From Streptomyces sp. NBC_01717 (GTDB lineage: Bacteria > Actinomycetota > Actinomycetes > Streptomycetales > Streptomycetaceae), in NCBI RefSeq assembly GCF_036248255.1, contig NZ_CP109178.1, positions 7,507,001 through 7,571,000 of the forward strand: DNA of 64,000 nt, given 5' to 3'. The notes below the pieces were generated by a model. That model saw only the letters and a program-made list of their open reading frames with translations, did not search any database and had not been told where the DNA came from. Position 1 is the first letter of the stretch; every line of letters begins with the position of its first letter. Shown here piece after piece: positions 42,339 through 56,197 of the stretch. Both the position numbers and the translations under genes were made by a program.

Positions 42339-43364
42339 ATGAAGCGTCACCTCATCTCGGCCGCCGACCTCACCCGCGACGACGCCGTGCTGATCCTCGA
42401 CACCGCCGAGGAGATGGCCCGCGTCGCCGACCGGCCGATCAAGAAGCTCCCGACCCTGCGCGGCCGAACCGTCGTCAACCTCTTCTTCGAGGACTCGACG
42501 CGTACCCGCATCTCCTTCGAGGCCGCCGCCAAGCGCCTCTCCGCCGATGTCATCAACTTCTCCGCGAAGGGCTCATCCGTCTCCAAGGGCGAGTCGCTCA
42601 AGGACACCGCGCTGACCCTGGAGGCGATGGGCGCGGACGCCGTCGTCATCCGGCACGGTGCCTCCGGCGCCCCGTACCGCCTCGCCACCTCCGGCTGGAT
42701 CGACGGCGCCGTCGTCAACGCCGGTGACGGTACGCACGAGCACCCCACCCAGGCGCTCCTGGACGCCTTCACCATGCGCCGCAGGCTGGTCGGGGCCGAT
42801 GCCGGGCTCGGCCGGGACCTGGAAGGGCGACGGATGACGATCGTCGGCGACATCCTGCACAGCCGGGTCGCCCGCTCCAACGTGCACCTGCTGCACACCC
42901 TCGGCGCCCACGTCACACTGGTGGCCCCGCCGACCCTCGTCCCGGTCGGTGTCGAGCAGTGGCCGTGCGACGTCAGCTACAGCCTCGACGAGGTGCTGCC
43001 GAAGTCCGACGCGGTGATGATGCTGCGTGTGCAGCGCGAACGGATGAACGCCGCGTACTTCCCGACCGAGCGCGAGTACTCCCGCCGCTACGGCCTGGAC
43101 GGCGAGCGCATGGCGAAGATGCCCGGGCACGCCATCGTCATGCACCCCGGCCCGATGGTCCGCGGCATGGAGATCACCGCCGAGGTCGCCGACTCCGACC
43201 GGTGCACGGTCGTCGAGCAGGTCGCCAACGGCGTCTCGATCCGCATGGCGGTCCTGTACCTGCTGCTGGGCGGCTCCGAGCCCGCCGCACCCTCCCACCC
43301 GTCGCCCGCCGCCATGCTTGATCGAAGCGCTGCGCGCCCCGCCGATTCCGAGGAGAACAAGTAA
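42339..43364 (+). CDS. pyrB: aspartate carbamoyltransferase catalytic subunit
   Basis: A 341-aa enzyme joining carbamoyl phosphate and aspartate. The carbamoyl-phosphate motif [13 protein letters not shown], the lysine in [11 protein letters not shown] and [10 protein letters not shown] are present. No pyrI regulatory subunit accompanies it. ATG 42339 ([11 protein letters not shown]) has CGGAGA upstream; an in-frame ATG at 42303 would add 12 unconserved residues. The frame is open further upstream only through pyrR. Confidence 0.95.
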   Translation: MKRHLISAADLTRDDAVLILDTAEEMARVADRPIKKLPTLRGRTVVNLFFEDSTRTRISFEAAAKRLSADVINFSAKGSSVSKGESLKDTALTLEAMGADAVVIRHGASGAPYRLATSGWIDGAVVNAGDGTHEHPTQALLDAFTMRRRLVGADAGLGRDLEGRRMTIVGDILHSRVARSNVHLLHTLGAHVTLVAPPTLVPVGVEQWPCDVSYSLDEVLPKSDAVMMLRVQRERMNAAYFPTEREYSRRYGLDGERMAKMPGHAIVMHPGPMVRGMEITAEVADSDRCTVVEQVANGVSIRMAVLYLLLGGSEPAAPSHPSPAAMLDRSAARPADSEENK

Positions 43365-43366
43365 CC

Positions 43367-44653
43367 ATGAGCAAGATCCTTATTCGCGGCGCGAAGATCC
43401 TCGGCGGCGAGCCGCAGGACGTCCTGATCGACGGCGAGACCATCGCGCAGGTCGGTACGGGTATCGATGCCGGAGACGCCGTGGTGGTCGAGGCCGAGGG
43501 GCAGATTCTGCTGCCCGGGCTGGTCGACCTCCACACCCACCTGCGCGAGCCCGGCCGCGAGGACTCCGAGACCGTCCTCACCGGCACCAAGGCCGCGGCG
43601 GTCGGCGGCTTCACCGCCGTGCATGCCATGGCGAACACCTTCCCGGTCGCCGACACCGCCGGCGTCGTCGAGCAGGTCTGGCGGCTCGGCAAGGAGTCCG
43701 GCTATTGCGACGTGCAGCCGATCGGCGCCGTCACCGTCGGCCTGGAGGGCAAGCACCTCGCCGAACTCGGCGCCATGCACGATTCGGCCGCCGGAGTGAA
43801 AGTCTTCTCCGACGACGGCAAGTGCGTCGACGACGCCGTGATCATGCGGCGCGCGCTGGAGTACGTGAAGGCGTTCGACGGTGTCGTCGCCCAGCACGCC
43901 CAGGAGCCCCGCCTCACCGAGGGCGCCCAGATGAACGAGGGCATCGTCTCGGCCGAGCTCGGCCTCGGTGGCTGGCCCGCCGTCGCCGAGGAGTCGATCA
44001 TCGCCCGCGATGTCCTCCTCGCCGCCCACGTCGACTCCCGGGTGCACATCTGCCACCTGTCGACCGCCGGCTCCGTCGAGATCGTCCGCTGGGCCAAGTC
44101 CAAGGGCTGGAACGTCACCGCCGAGGTCACCCCGCACCACCTGCTCCTCACCGACGAGCTCGTACGGTCGTACAACCCCGTCTACAAGGTGAACCCGCCG
44201 CTGCGTACCGAGGCCGATGTGATGGCCCTGCGCGAGGCGCTCGCCGATGGCACGATCGACTGCGTCGCCACCGACCACGCCCCGCACCCGCACGAGGACA
44301 AGGACTGCGAGTGGGCCGCGGCCGCCATGGGCATGGTGGGCTTGGAGACCGCGCTCTCGGTCGTCCAGCAGACGATGGTCGAGACCGGTCTGCTCGACTG
44401 GACGGGTGTCGCGGACCGGATGTCCGTCCGCCCCGCGGCCATCGGCCGCCTGGAAGGCCACGGCCGTCCCGTCTCGCCCGGTGAGCCTGCCAACCTCACG
44501 CTGGTCGATCCGGCATACCGTGGAGTCGTGGACCCCGCGGGCTTCGCCTCCCGCAGCCGCAACACCCCGTACGAGGGGCGCGAGCTGCCGGGTCGCGTCA
44601 CCCACACGTTCCTGCGGGGCCGTGCCACGGTCGTCGACGGGAAGCTCGCGTGA
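43367..44653 (+). CDS. pyrC: dihydroorotase
   Basis: A 428-aa class I amidohydrolase that cyclises carbamoyl aspartate. The metal-binding DLHTHLREPG, the HICHLSTAGS region and the catalytic CVATDHAPHPHEDKDCEW are intact. ATG 2 nt after the pyrB stop. The length fits the monofunctional bacterial class I enzymes. Confidence 0.96.
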   Translation: MSKILIRGAKILGGEPQDVLIDGETIAQVGTGIDAGDAVVVEAEGQILLPGLVDLHTHLREPGREDSETVLTGTKAAAVGGFTAVHAMANTFPVADTAGVVEQVWRLGKESGYCDVQPIGAVTVGLEGKHLAELGAMHDSAAGVKVFSDDGKCVDDAVIMRRALEYVKAFDGVVAQHAQEPRLTEGAQMNEGIVSAELGLGGWPAVAEESIIARDVLLAAHVDSRVHICHLSTAGSVEIVRWAKSKGWNVTAEVTPHHLLLTDELVRSYNPVYKVNPPLRTEADVMALREALADGTIDCVATDHAPHPHEDKDCEWAAAAMGMVGLETALSVVQQTMVETGLLDWTGVADRMSVRPAAIGRLEGHGRPVSPGEPANLTLVDPAYRGVVDPAGFASRSRNTPYEGRELPGRVTHTFLRGRATVVDGKLA

Positions 44654-45231
44654 CATCACTCACCCCCCTGTACCAGCTGGCCGCCGAGCAGAAGTCGGCG
44701 GACGTGACCGACCTGTCCGCCCGCATCAGCTGGGTGATCGGACTCGTCGTCTTCATCGCCTTCGTCTACTGGCTGATGCGCCAGGGATGGAAGTGGCGGG
44801 GAACCCTGCAGTCCGACCTGCCGGAGCTGCCCGTCACGCCGGACGGGTACGCGGCACAGCCACCCCTGCTGACGATGACCGGCCGCTACCACGCCTCGAC
44901 GACCGCCGGGCATTGGCTCGACCGGATCGTCGCCCACGGCCTCGGCACCCGCAGCCGCGTCGAGCTCACCCTGACCGAACAGGGTCTCGACGTCGTACGC
45001 CCCGGCGCGGCCGACTTCTTCGTCCCGGCCGCGCAGCTGCGTGACGCCCGGCTCGACAAGGGCATCGCGGGCAAGGTCCTCCCCGAGGGCGGCCTGCTGA
45101 TCATCACCTGGGCGCTCGGCGACAAGCTGATCGACTCCGGCTTCCGCTCCGACCACTCGGCCGAACACGCGGCCTGGGTCGACGCCATCCACCACCTCAC
45201 CGACAGCACTACGGAAGGCATCGCGCGATGA
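44650..45231 (+). CDS. membrane protein with PH-like domain, embedded in the pyr operon
   Basis: A 193-aa protein. One N-terminal span (about residues 25-44, [18 protein letters not shown]) precedes a soluble domain rich in beta strands ([32 protein letters not shown]) that resembles bacterial PH-like domains. No catalytic motif is seen. It is coupled on both sides: GTG overlaps the pyrC stop and its TGA overlaps the carA ATG. Mycobacteria also carry a membrane protein between pyrC and carA, so the position is conserved, but its link to pyrimidine synthesis is unknown. Confidence 0.8.
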   Translation: MTSLTPLYQLAAEQKSADVTDLSARISWVIGLVVFIAFVYWLMRQGWKWRGTLQSDLPELPVTPDGYAAQPPLLTMTGRYHASTTAGHWLDRIVAHGLGTRSRVELTLTEQGLDVVRPGAADFFVPAAQLRDARLDKGIAGKVLPEGGLLIITWALGDKLIDSGFRSDHSAEHAAWVDAIHHLTDSTTEGIAR

Positions 45232-46362
45232 CGACCTCCACCCGGGGAGCCTCCAGGGTTCCCGCCGTACTCGTCCTGGAGGACGGCCGCGCCTTCCGCG
45301 GCCGTGCCTATGGGGCCGTGGGGGAGACCTTCGGCGAGGCGGTGTTCTCCACCGGCATGACGGGCTACCAGGAGACGCTGACCGACCCGTCGTACCACCG
45401 CCAGGTCGTCGTGATGACCGCCCCGCACGTAGGCAACACCGGTGTGAACGACGAGGACCCCGAGTCGCAGCGGATCTGGGTCGCCGGATACGTGGTGCGC
45501 GACCCCGCGCGGCTGCCCTCCAACTGGCGCTCGCAGCGCTCGCTCGACGAGGAGCTGGAGCGTCAGGGAGTCGTCGGCATCAGCGGCATCGACACCCGCG
45601 CCCTCACCCGCCACCTGCGCGAGCGCGGCGCCATGCGCGTCGGCATCTTCTCCGGTGACGCCGTCGCCGACGAGGCCGCCCTGCTGGCCCGCGTCAAGGA
45701 AGCCCCCGAGATGGTGGGCGCCGACCTGTCCGCCGAGGTCGCGACCAAGGAGACGTACGTCGTCCCCGCGATCGGCACGAAGAAGTTCACCGTCGCCGCG
45801 ATCGACCTCGGCATCAAGGGCATGACCCCGCACCGGATGGCCGAGCGCGGCATCGAGGTGCACGTCCTGCCCGCCACCGCCACCCTCGACGAGGTGTACG
45901 CGGTCGAGCCCGACGGAGTCTTCTTCTCCAACGGCCCCGGCGACCCGGCCACCGCCGACCACCCGGTCTCCGTCATGCAGGGCGTCCTGGAGCGGAGGAC
46001 GCCGCTCTTCGGCATCTGCTTCGGCAACCAGATCCTGGGCCGTGCCCTCGGCTTCGGCACCTACAAGCTGAAGTACGGCCACCGCGGCATCAACCAGCCG
46101 GTGCAGGACCGCACAACCGGCAAGGTCGAGGTCACCGCGCACAACCACGGCTTCGCCGTCGACGCCCCGCTGGACAAGGTGTCCGACACGAAGTTCGGCC
46201 GCGCCGAGGTCTCCCACGTCTGCCTGAACGACCAGGTCGTCGAGGGATTGCAACTCCTCGACCAGCCGGCCTTCAGCGTCCAGTACCACCCCGAGGCGGC
46301 CGCCGGCCCGCACGACGCCGCGTACCTCTTCGACCGTTTCGTATCCCTGATGGAGGGCCAGC

Positions 46363-46370
<8 letters not shown>
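45228..46370 (+). CDS. carA: carbamoyl-phosphate synthase small subunit
   Basis: A 380-aa glutaminase subunit supplying ammonia to CarB. The N-terminal domain has [20 protein letters not shown]. The class I amidotransferase has the nucleophile in [11 protein letters not shown] and the His-Glu pair in [13 protein letters not shown] overlaps the previous stop. carB begins 8 nt inside its end. Confidence 0.96.
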
Positions 46371-49671
<3,301 letters not shown>

Positions 49672-49681
49672 CAGGCCCAGC

Positions 49682-49709
49682 AGGGGGACACCGGAAACGG
49701 TGTCCCCCT
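49682..49709 (+). terminator. perfect hairpin between carB and pyrD
   Basis: AGGGGGACACC (49682-49692) pairs perfectly with 49699-49709 around GGAAAC. It lies 10 nt after the carB stop, inside the pyr operon, so it may attenuate pyrD-pyrF expression or protect the upstream mRNA. Confidence 0.6.
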
Positions 49710-49735
49710 CTCTGTGAGGACACCGAGGACACCCG

Positions 49736-50841
<1,106 letters not shown>

Positions 50842-50845
<4 letters not shown>

Positions 50846-51681
50846 CCCCTGAACCCTTCGGCGCGCGACTGCGCCGTGCCATGGACACCCGCGGGCCGCT
50901 CTGCGTCGGCATCGACCCGCACGCCTCGCTGCTCACCGCCTGGGGCCTGAACGACGACATCGCGGGCCTGGAGCGGTTCACCCGTACGGTCGTCGAGGCG
51001 CTGGCCGACCGGGTCGCCGTCCTCAAGCCGCAGTCGGCGTTCTTCGAGCGGTTCGGCTCGCGCGGCATCGCCGTCCTGGAGAAGGCCGTCGAGGAGTCGC
51101 GGGCCGCCGGAGCGCTCGTCCTGATGGACGCCAAGCGCGGCGACATCGGCTCCACCATGGGCGCCTACGCGGCGACCTACCTGGACAAGGGCTCGCCGCT
51201 CTTCTCCGACGCGCTCACCGTCTCGCCGTACCTCGGCTTCGGTTCGCTGCGACCGGCGCTCGACGCGGCCGTCCTCTCCGGTTCGGGCGTCTTCGTCCTC
51301 GGCCTCACCTCCAACCCGGAGGGCGCCGAGGTGCAGCGGGCCACCGCCGCCGACGGCCGGTCGCTTGCCCAGCTGATGCTCGACCACGTGGCCGCCGAGA
51401 ACGAGGGCGCCACGCCGCTCGGCTCGGTCGGTGCGGTGATCGGCGCCACACTCGGCGACGCGGGGGTGAACCTGGCGGTCAACGGACCGCTGCTGGCCCC
51501 CGGCATCGGTGCGCAGGGCGCCACCCCCGCCGATCTGCCGGGTGTCTTCGGCGCCGCGGTGGGCAATGTGCTGCCGAGCGTGAGCCGGGGCGTGCTGCGC
51601 CACGGACCCGACGCGTCAGGGCTGCGCGAAGCCGCCGATCGGCTCACGGACGAGGTCCGCGCGGCCGTCCCGGCAAGCTGA
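50842..51681 (+). CDS. pyrF: orotidine 5'-phosphate decarboxylase (type 2)
   Basis: A 279-aa enzyme converting OMP to UMP. The type 2 signature VLMDAKRGDIGSTM with the catalytic Asp-Lys array is intact, and the 280-residue length is that of the mycobacterial-type subgroup. The GTG overlaps the pyrD stop. It ends the operon and is followed by a terminator with a T run. pyrE is not in the window. Confidence 0.96.
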
Positions 51682-51746
51682 CGATGCCACGTAACAGCGT
51701 GTTGGCGGAATCCTGACCAAAAATCTCGGTAGTTATGCCTGAAATG

Positions 51747-51778
51747 TCCTGGTCGGCCAAGGCTGACCAGGACTTTTC
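51747..51778 (+). terminator. rho-independent terminator of the pyr operon
   Basis: GTCCTGGTCGG (51747-51757) pairs with 51764-51774 (one G-U) around CCAAGG, followed at once by TTTT. Confidence 0.8.
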
Positions 51779-51789
51779 GTCTGTTCTCG

Positions 51790-51818
51790 CTGACTCGGGC
51801 GGCCTTGGCCGCTAGTCT
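51790..51818 (+). promoter_or_regulatory. promoter of the sIHF gene
   Basis: CTGACT (51790-51795) and TAGTCT (51813-51818) are exactly 17 nt apart, a good HrdB-type promoter. The start would be near 51825, giving a 100-nt leader. Confidence 0.6.
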
Positions 51819-51925
51819 CCGTCGAGAGCCAACGTGCACAGGTTGTTCGTTGCTCACCAGGTGTGGGGCGATTAGGTTCCTCACCGGTCCGTATCCGACA
51901 GATCGACATCCGAGGTGACGTAGGC

Positions 51926-52249
51926 GTGGCTCTTCCGCCCCTTACCCCTGAACAGCGCGCAGCCGCGCTCGAAAAGGCCGCCGCGGCTCGCCGGGAGCGG
52001 GCCGAGGTCAAGAATCGACTCAAGCACTCCGGCGCCTCCCTCCACGAGGTCATCAAGCAGGGCCAGGAGAACGACGTCATCGGCAAGATGAAGGTCTCCG
52101 CCCTTCTCGAGTCCCTGCCCGGCGTGGGCAAGGTCCGCGCCAAGCAGATCATGGAGCGGCTCGGGATCTCCGAGAGCCGCCGGGTCCGAGGTCTCGGCTC
52201 CAACCAGATTGCTTCCCTGGAGCGAGAGTTCGGCGGCTCTGCCGCCTGA
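51926..52249 (+). CDS. sihF: Streptomyces integration host factor sIHF
   Basis: A 107-aa nucleoid-associated protein, the actinobacterial type of integration host factor, unrelated to E. coli IHF. A long N-terminal helix ([20 protein letters not shown]) precedes a helix-two-turns-helix domain ([20 protein letters not shown]). It bends and compacts DNA and in S. coelicolor affects sporulation and antibiotic production. GTG 51926 gives the exact known length; the in-frame ATG at 51863 would add residues not found in relatives. Next to gmk and rpoZ as elsewhere in actinobacteria. Confidence 0.95.
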   Translation: MALPPLTPEQRAAALEKAAAARRERAEVKNRLKHSGASLHEVIKQGQENDVIGKMKVSALLESLPGVGKVRAKQIMERLGISESRRVRGLGSNQIASLEREFGGSAA

Positions 52250-52273
52250 CGTTCTCAGGCACCCCTGAGAACG
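52250..52273 (+). terminator. compact hairpin after the sIHF gene
   Basis: CGTTCTCAGG (52250-52259) pairs perfectly with 52264-52273 around CACC. It starts directly after the stop codon and ends 2 nt before the gmk -10. Confidence 0.7.
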
Positions 52274-52275
52274 GG

Positions 52276-52281
52276 GATAAT
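52276..52281 (+). promoter_or_regulatory. -10 hexamer GATAAT, leaderless-type (gmk)
   Basis: GATAAT ends 6 nt before the gmk ATG, with no Shine-Dalgarno between. The mRNA would be leaderless. Any -35 would fall inside the sIHF terminator stem. Confidence 0.5.
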
Positions 52282-52287
52282 CGCTCC

Positions 52288-52905
52288 ATGGCTGCAACAT
52301 CCCGGGGGACGTCCCCCGTACCCCCGGACGTACGTCCGCGGCTGACCGTGCTCTCCGGCCCCTCCGGGGTCGGCAAGAGCACGGTCGTCGCGCACATGCG
52401 CAAGGTCCACCCCGAGGTCTGGCTCTCGGTGTCGGCGACGACCCGCAGGCCGCGCCCCGGCGAGCGCAACGGCGTCCACTACTTCTTCGTGGACAACGAC
52501 GAGTTCGACAAGCTGATCGCCAACGGCGAGCTGCTCGAGTGGGCCGAGTTCGCCGGCAATCGCTACGGCACTCCGCGCCGGGCCGTGCTCGAACGCCTGG
52601 AGGCGGGCGAACCGGTCCTCCTGGAGATCGATCTCCAGGGGGCGCGACTGGTCCGTCAGTCGATGTCCGACGCGCGGCTGGTCTTCCTCGCCCCGCCCAG
52701 CTGGGACGAGCTGGTTCGCCGGCTCACCGGCCGCGGGACCGAGGCGCCGGAGGTCATCGAGCGACGACTCGCCGCCGCGAAGGTCGAACTCGCTGCCGAA
52801 TCCGAGTTCGATACGACGCTGGTCAACACCTCCGTCGAGGACGTGGCACGCGAGCTGCTAGCCTTGATGTTGCAGACTTCCGCCCGCCGTGAGAGCAGCG
52901 ACTGA
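52288..52905 (+). CDS. gmk: guanylate kinase
   Basis: A 205-aa P-loop kinase converting GMP to GDP. The P-loop [12 protein letters not shown], the GMP-binding [13 protein letters not shown] with [23 protein letters not shown] and LEIDLQGA are all present. The N-terminal 18 residues are unconserved. Gmk is a known target of (p)ppGpp in several bacteria, and relA lies in the same window. Confidence 0.96.
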   Translation: MAATSRGTSPVPPDVRPRLTVLSGPSGVGKSTVVAHMRKVHPEVWLSVSATTRRPRPGERNGVHYFFVDNDEFDKLIANGELLEWAEFAGNRYGTPRRAVLERLEAGEPVLLEIDLQGARLVRQSMSDARLVFLAPPSWDELVRRLTGRGTEAPEVIERRLAAAKVELAAESEFDTTLVNTSVEDVARELLALMLQTSARRESSD

Positions 52906-52946
52906 CGCAGCCGACCCGGATCGCCACCCCGGCGGAACCAGCACTG

Positions 52947-52967
52947 TCAAAGATCTCTTTGATTTTT
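52947..52967. terminator. AT-rich palindrome with T run upstream of rpoZ
   Basis: TCAAAGATCTCTTTGA (52947-52962) is a perfect 16-bp palindrome followed by TTTTT. It could end the gmk transcript (6-bp stem, 4-nt loop) or be a protein-binding operator for rpoZ. It is markedly AT-rich for this genome. Confidence 0.45.
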
Positions 52968-52988
52968 ACCCCCTTCGGAAGGCAGAGA

Positions 52989-53261
52989 GTGTCCTCTTCC
53001 ATCACCACGCCCGAGGGCATCATCAACCCGCCGATTGATGAGCTCCTCGAGGCCACCGACTCGAAGTACAGCCTTGTGATCTACGCCGCCAAGCGCGCGC
53101 GCCAGATCAACGCGTACTACTCGCAGCTCGGCGAGGGCCTCCTCGAGTACGTCGGTCCGCTCGTCGACACGCACGTGCACGAGAAGCCGCTGTCGATCGC
53201 GCTCCGCGAGATCAACGCGGGCCTGCTGACCTCCGAGGCCGTCGAGGGCCCCGCGCAGTAG
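52989..53261 (+). CDS. rpoZ: RNA polymerase omega subunit
   Basis: A 90-aa subunit that chaperones RNA polymerase assembly. [21 protein letters not shown] and the core [16 protein letters not shown] are typical of actinobacteria. GTG 52989 with GGAAGG just upstream gives the expected 90 residues; the in-frame ATG ten codons earlier is rejected. The gmk-rpoZ order is widely conserved. Confidence 0.95.
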   Translation: MSSSITTPEGIINPPIDELLEATDSKYSLVIYAAKRARQINAYYSQLGEGLLEYVGPLVDTHVHEKPLSIALREINAGLLTSEAVEGPAQ

Positions 53262-53278
53262 GCAGGAATTGCACCTTC

Positions 53279-53314
53279 ACCACAGGCCCGGCGGTCACCC
53301 GCCGGGCCTGTGGT
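53279..53314 (+). terminator. 16-bp perfect hairpin after rpoZ
   Basis: ACCACAGGCCCGGCGG (53279-53294) pairs with 53299-53314 around TCAC, extendable by one further pair. Confidence 0.85.
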
Positions 53315-53403
53315 GTGTCCGGGGCTGTGGGAGCCGCTCGGACGCCGTGAGGCAGCATGGGGGTGTACGTATCCGAGTACGTACCCGAGTGCGGGGAGAC
53401 GCA

Positions 53404-54606
53404 GTGGAGAAGCCGAAGGTCGTTCTGGGGGTCAGCGGGGGCATCGCCGCCTACAAGGCGTGTGAGCTGCTGCGACGGCTGACCGAATCCGGTCATGACG
53501 TACGCGTCGTCCCGACCGGGTCGGCGCTGAACTTCGTGGGCGCCGCGACCTGGTCGGCGCTCTCCGGACACCCCGTGTCGACCGAGGTGTGGAACGACGT
53601 CCACGAGGTGCCGCACGTGCGCATCGGTCAGGGTGCCGACCTCGTCGTGGTCGCCCCCGCCACCGCCGACATGCTGGCCAAGGCCGCCCACGGCCTCGCC
53701 GACGACCTCCTCACCAACACGCTGCTCACCGCCCGCTGTCCGGTGGTCTTCGCGCCCGCCATGCACACCGAGATGTGGGAGCACCCCGCCACCCAGGAGA
53801 ACGTCGCCACGCTCCGCCGGCGCGGCGCCGTCGTCATCGAGCCCGCCGTCGGCCGGCTCACCGGCGTCGACACCGGCAAGGGCCGGCTGCCCGACCCCGG
53901 CGAGATCTTCGAGGTCTGCCGCCGGGTGCTGGCCCGCGGGCCCGTCGAACCCGATCTGGCGGGCCGCCACGTGGTGATCAGCGCGGGCGGTACCCGGGAG
54001 CCGCTCGACCCGGTCCGCTACCTCGGCAACCGCTCCTCCGGCAAGCAGGGGTACGCACTGGCCCGAACCGCGGTCGCTCGCGGCGCCCGCGTCACCCTCA
54101 TCGAGGCCAACACCGGGATGCCCGACCCGTCCGGCGCCGACGTCGTACGCGTCGGCACCGCGGTGCAGCTGCGTGAAGCCGTGCTGAAGGCCGCAGCCGA
54201 CGCCGATGTGGTGGTGATGGCGGCGGCGGTCGCCGACTTCCGCCCGGCCGAGTACGCCCAGGGGAAGATCAAGAAGAAGGACGGCCAGGAGCCCGCCCCG
54301 ATCACGCTCGTACGCAATCCCGACATCCTCGCCGAGGTCTCCGCCGAGCGGGCCACGCCGGGCCAGATCGTCGTCGGCTTCGCAGCCGAGACCGACGACG
54401 TCCTCGCCAACGGCCGGGAGAAGCTCCGCCGCAAGGGCTGCGATCTCCTGGTCGTCAACGAGGTGGGGGAGCGCAAGACCTTCGGCTCCGAGGAGAACGA
54501 AGCGGTGGTGCTCGCGGCCGACGGCGGCGAGACACCCGTGCCGTACGGTCCGAAGGAAGGGCTCGCCGACACGATCTGGGATCTTGTGACGGCGCGTTTC
54601 GTGTGA
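53404..54606 (+). CDS. coaBC: bifunctional phosphopantothenoylcysteine decarboxylase / synthetase (CoaBC)
   Basis: A 400-aa flavoprotein for two steps of coenzyme A synthesis. The N-terminal decarboxylase half has GVSGGIAAYKACELLRRL, the catalytic His in VPHVRIG and VVVAPATADMLAK. The C-terminal synthetase half has ISAGGTREPLDPVRYLGNRS and VVGFAAETDD. The PxMNxxMW motif reads PAMHTEMW (His121 for Asn), and the flap ACGD of E. coli reads TGVD (Gly154 for Cys); mycobacterial enzymes appear similar from memory. GTG 53404 has GGGGAG upstream. Twelve-bp direct repeats (GTACGTATCCGA, GTACGTACCCGA) lie 40 nt before the start. Confidence 0.93.
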   Translation: MEKPKVVLGVSGGIAAYKACELLRRLTESGHDVRVVPTGSALNFVGAATWSALSGHPVSTEVWNDVHEVPHVRIGQGADLVVVAPATADMLAKAAHGLADDLLTNTLLTARCPVVFAPAMHTEMWEHPATQENVATLRRRGAVVIEPAVGRLTGVDTGKGRLPDPGEIFEVCRRVLARGPVEPDLAGRHVVISAGGTREPLDPVRYLGNRSSGKQGYALARTAVARGARVTLIEANTGMPDPSGADVVRVGTAVQLREAVLKAAADADVVVMAAAVADFRPAEYAQGKIKKKDGQEPAPITLVRNPDILAEVSAERATPGQIVVGFAAETDDVLANGREKLRRKGCDLLVVNEVGERKTFGSEENEAVVLAADGGETPVPYGPKEGLADTIWDLVTARFV

Positions 54607-54737
54607 ATACCTCGTTCAGCCCCTCTCAAGTGCCTGAAACCCCCTAAAAATGGGCATACCGGGTCTGTTCGGGGCGTGATTGTCGTACCGCAGCAAGCAG
54701 TGCCGCATGTCACAGAACTTCCAAAGGGCGAGACACG

Positions 54738-54768
54738 TTGTCCGACAACCGATAGCGACCGATAAACT
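54738..54768 (+). promoter_or_regulatory. possible promoter of metK
   Basis: TTGTCC (54738-54743) and TAAACT (54763-54768) are 19 nt apart; GATAAA at 54761-54766 gives 17 nt. Either would start transcription about 75 nt before the metK GTG. Confidence 0.4.
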
Positions 54769-54775
54769 GGGTGCC

Positions 54776-54807
54776 GGACCGTGCCGGGCGCAGCTCCCGG
54801 ACGGTCC
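54776..54807 (+). promoter_or_regulatory. leader hairpin upstream of metK
   Basis: GGACCGTGCCGGG (54776-54788) pairs with CCCGGACGGTCC (54796-54807), with one bulged G, at the 5' end of the predicted transcript. It does not show the core of a known SAM riboswitch class that I can recognise. Confidence 0.4.
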
Positions 54808-54850
54808 GCCAATGATCAGCCAGCAGCCGCTGCAACCCCCAGGGAGCGAT

Positions 54851-56059
<1,209 letters not shown>

Positions 56060-56081
56060 GCCTGCCGCTCTCGCCCGTACG

Positions 56082-56119
56082 CCGGGGCCCGGACGCCGCA
56101 CGCGGTGTCCGGGCCCCGG
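56082..56119 (+). terminator. 18-bp hairpin after metK
   Basis: CCGGGGCCCGGAC (56082-56094) pairs perfectly with 56107-56119, and the inner GCCGC/GCGGT adds 5 pairs with one wobble. Confidence 0.85.
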
Positions 56120-56184
56120 TGCGTGCGGCCCCGGAGGGTCGGGGAGAACGGTCCCGGGCAGGGGCCGCTGTCAGTCGTGTCTGG

Positions 56185-56190
56185 TAGGAA
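56185..56190 (+). promoter_or_regulatory. -10 hexamer TAGGAA, leaderless-type (priA)
   Basis: TAGGAA ends 7 nt before the priA GTG. No Shine-Dalgarno is visible (TTTGGCT precedes the start). Confidence 0.45.
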
Positions 56191-56197
56191 TTTGGCT

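Noticed and set aside
54607..54850. SAM riboswitch upstream of metK
   Set aside because: No core motif of a known SAM riboswitch class could be recognised by eye; kept only as a structured-leader observation.
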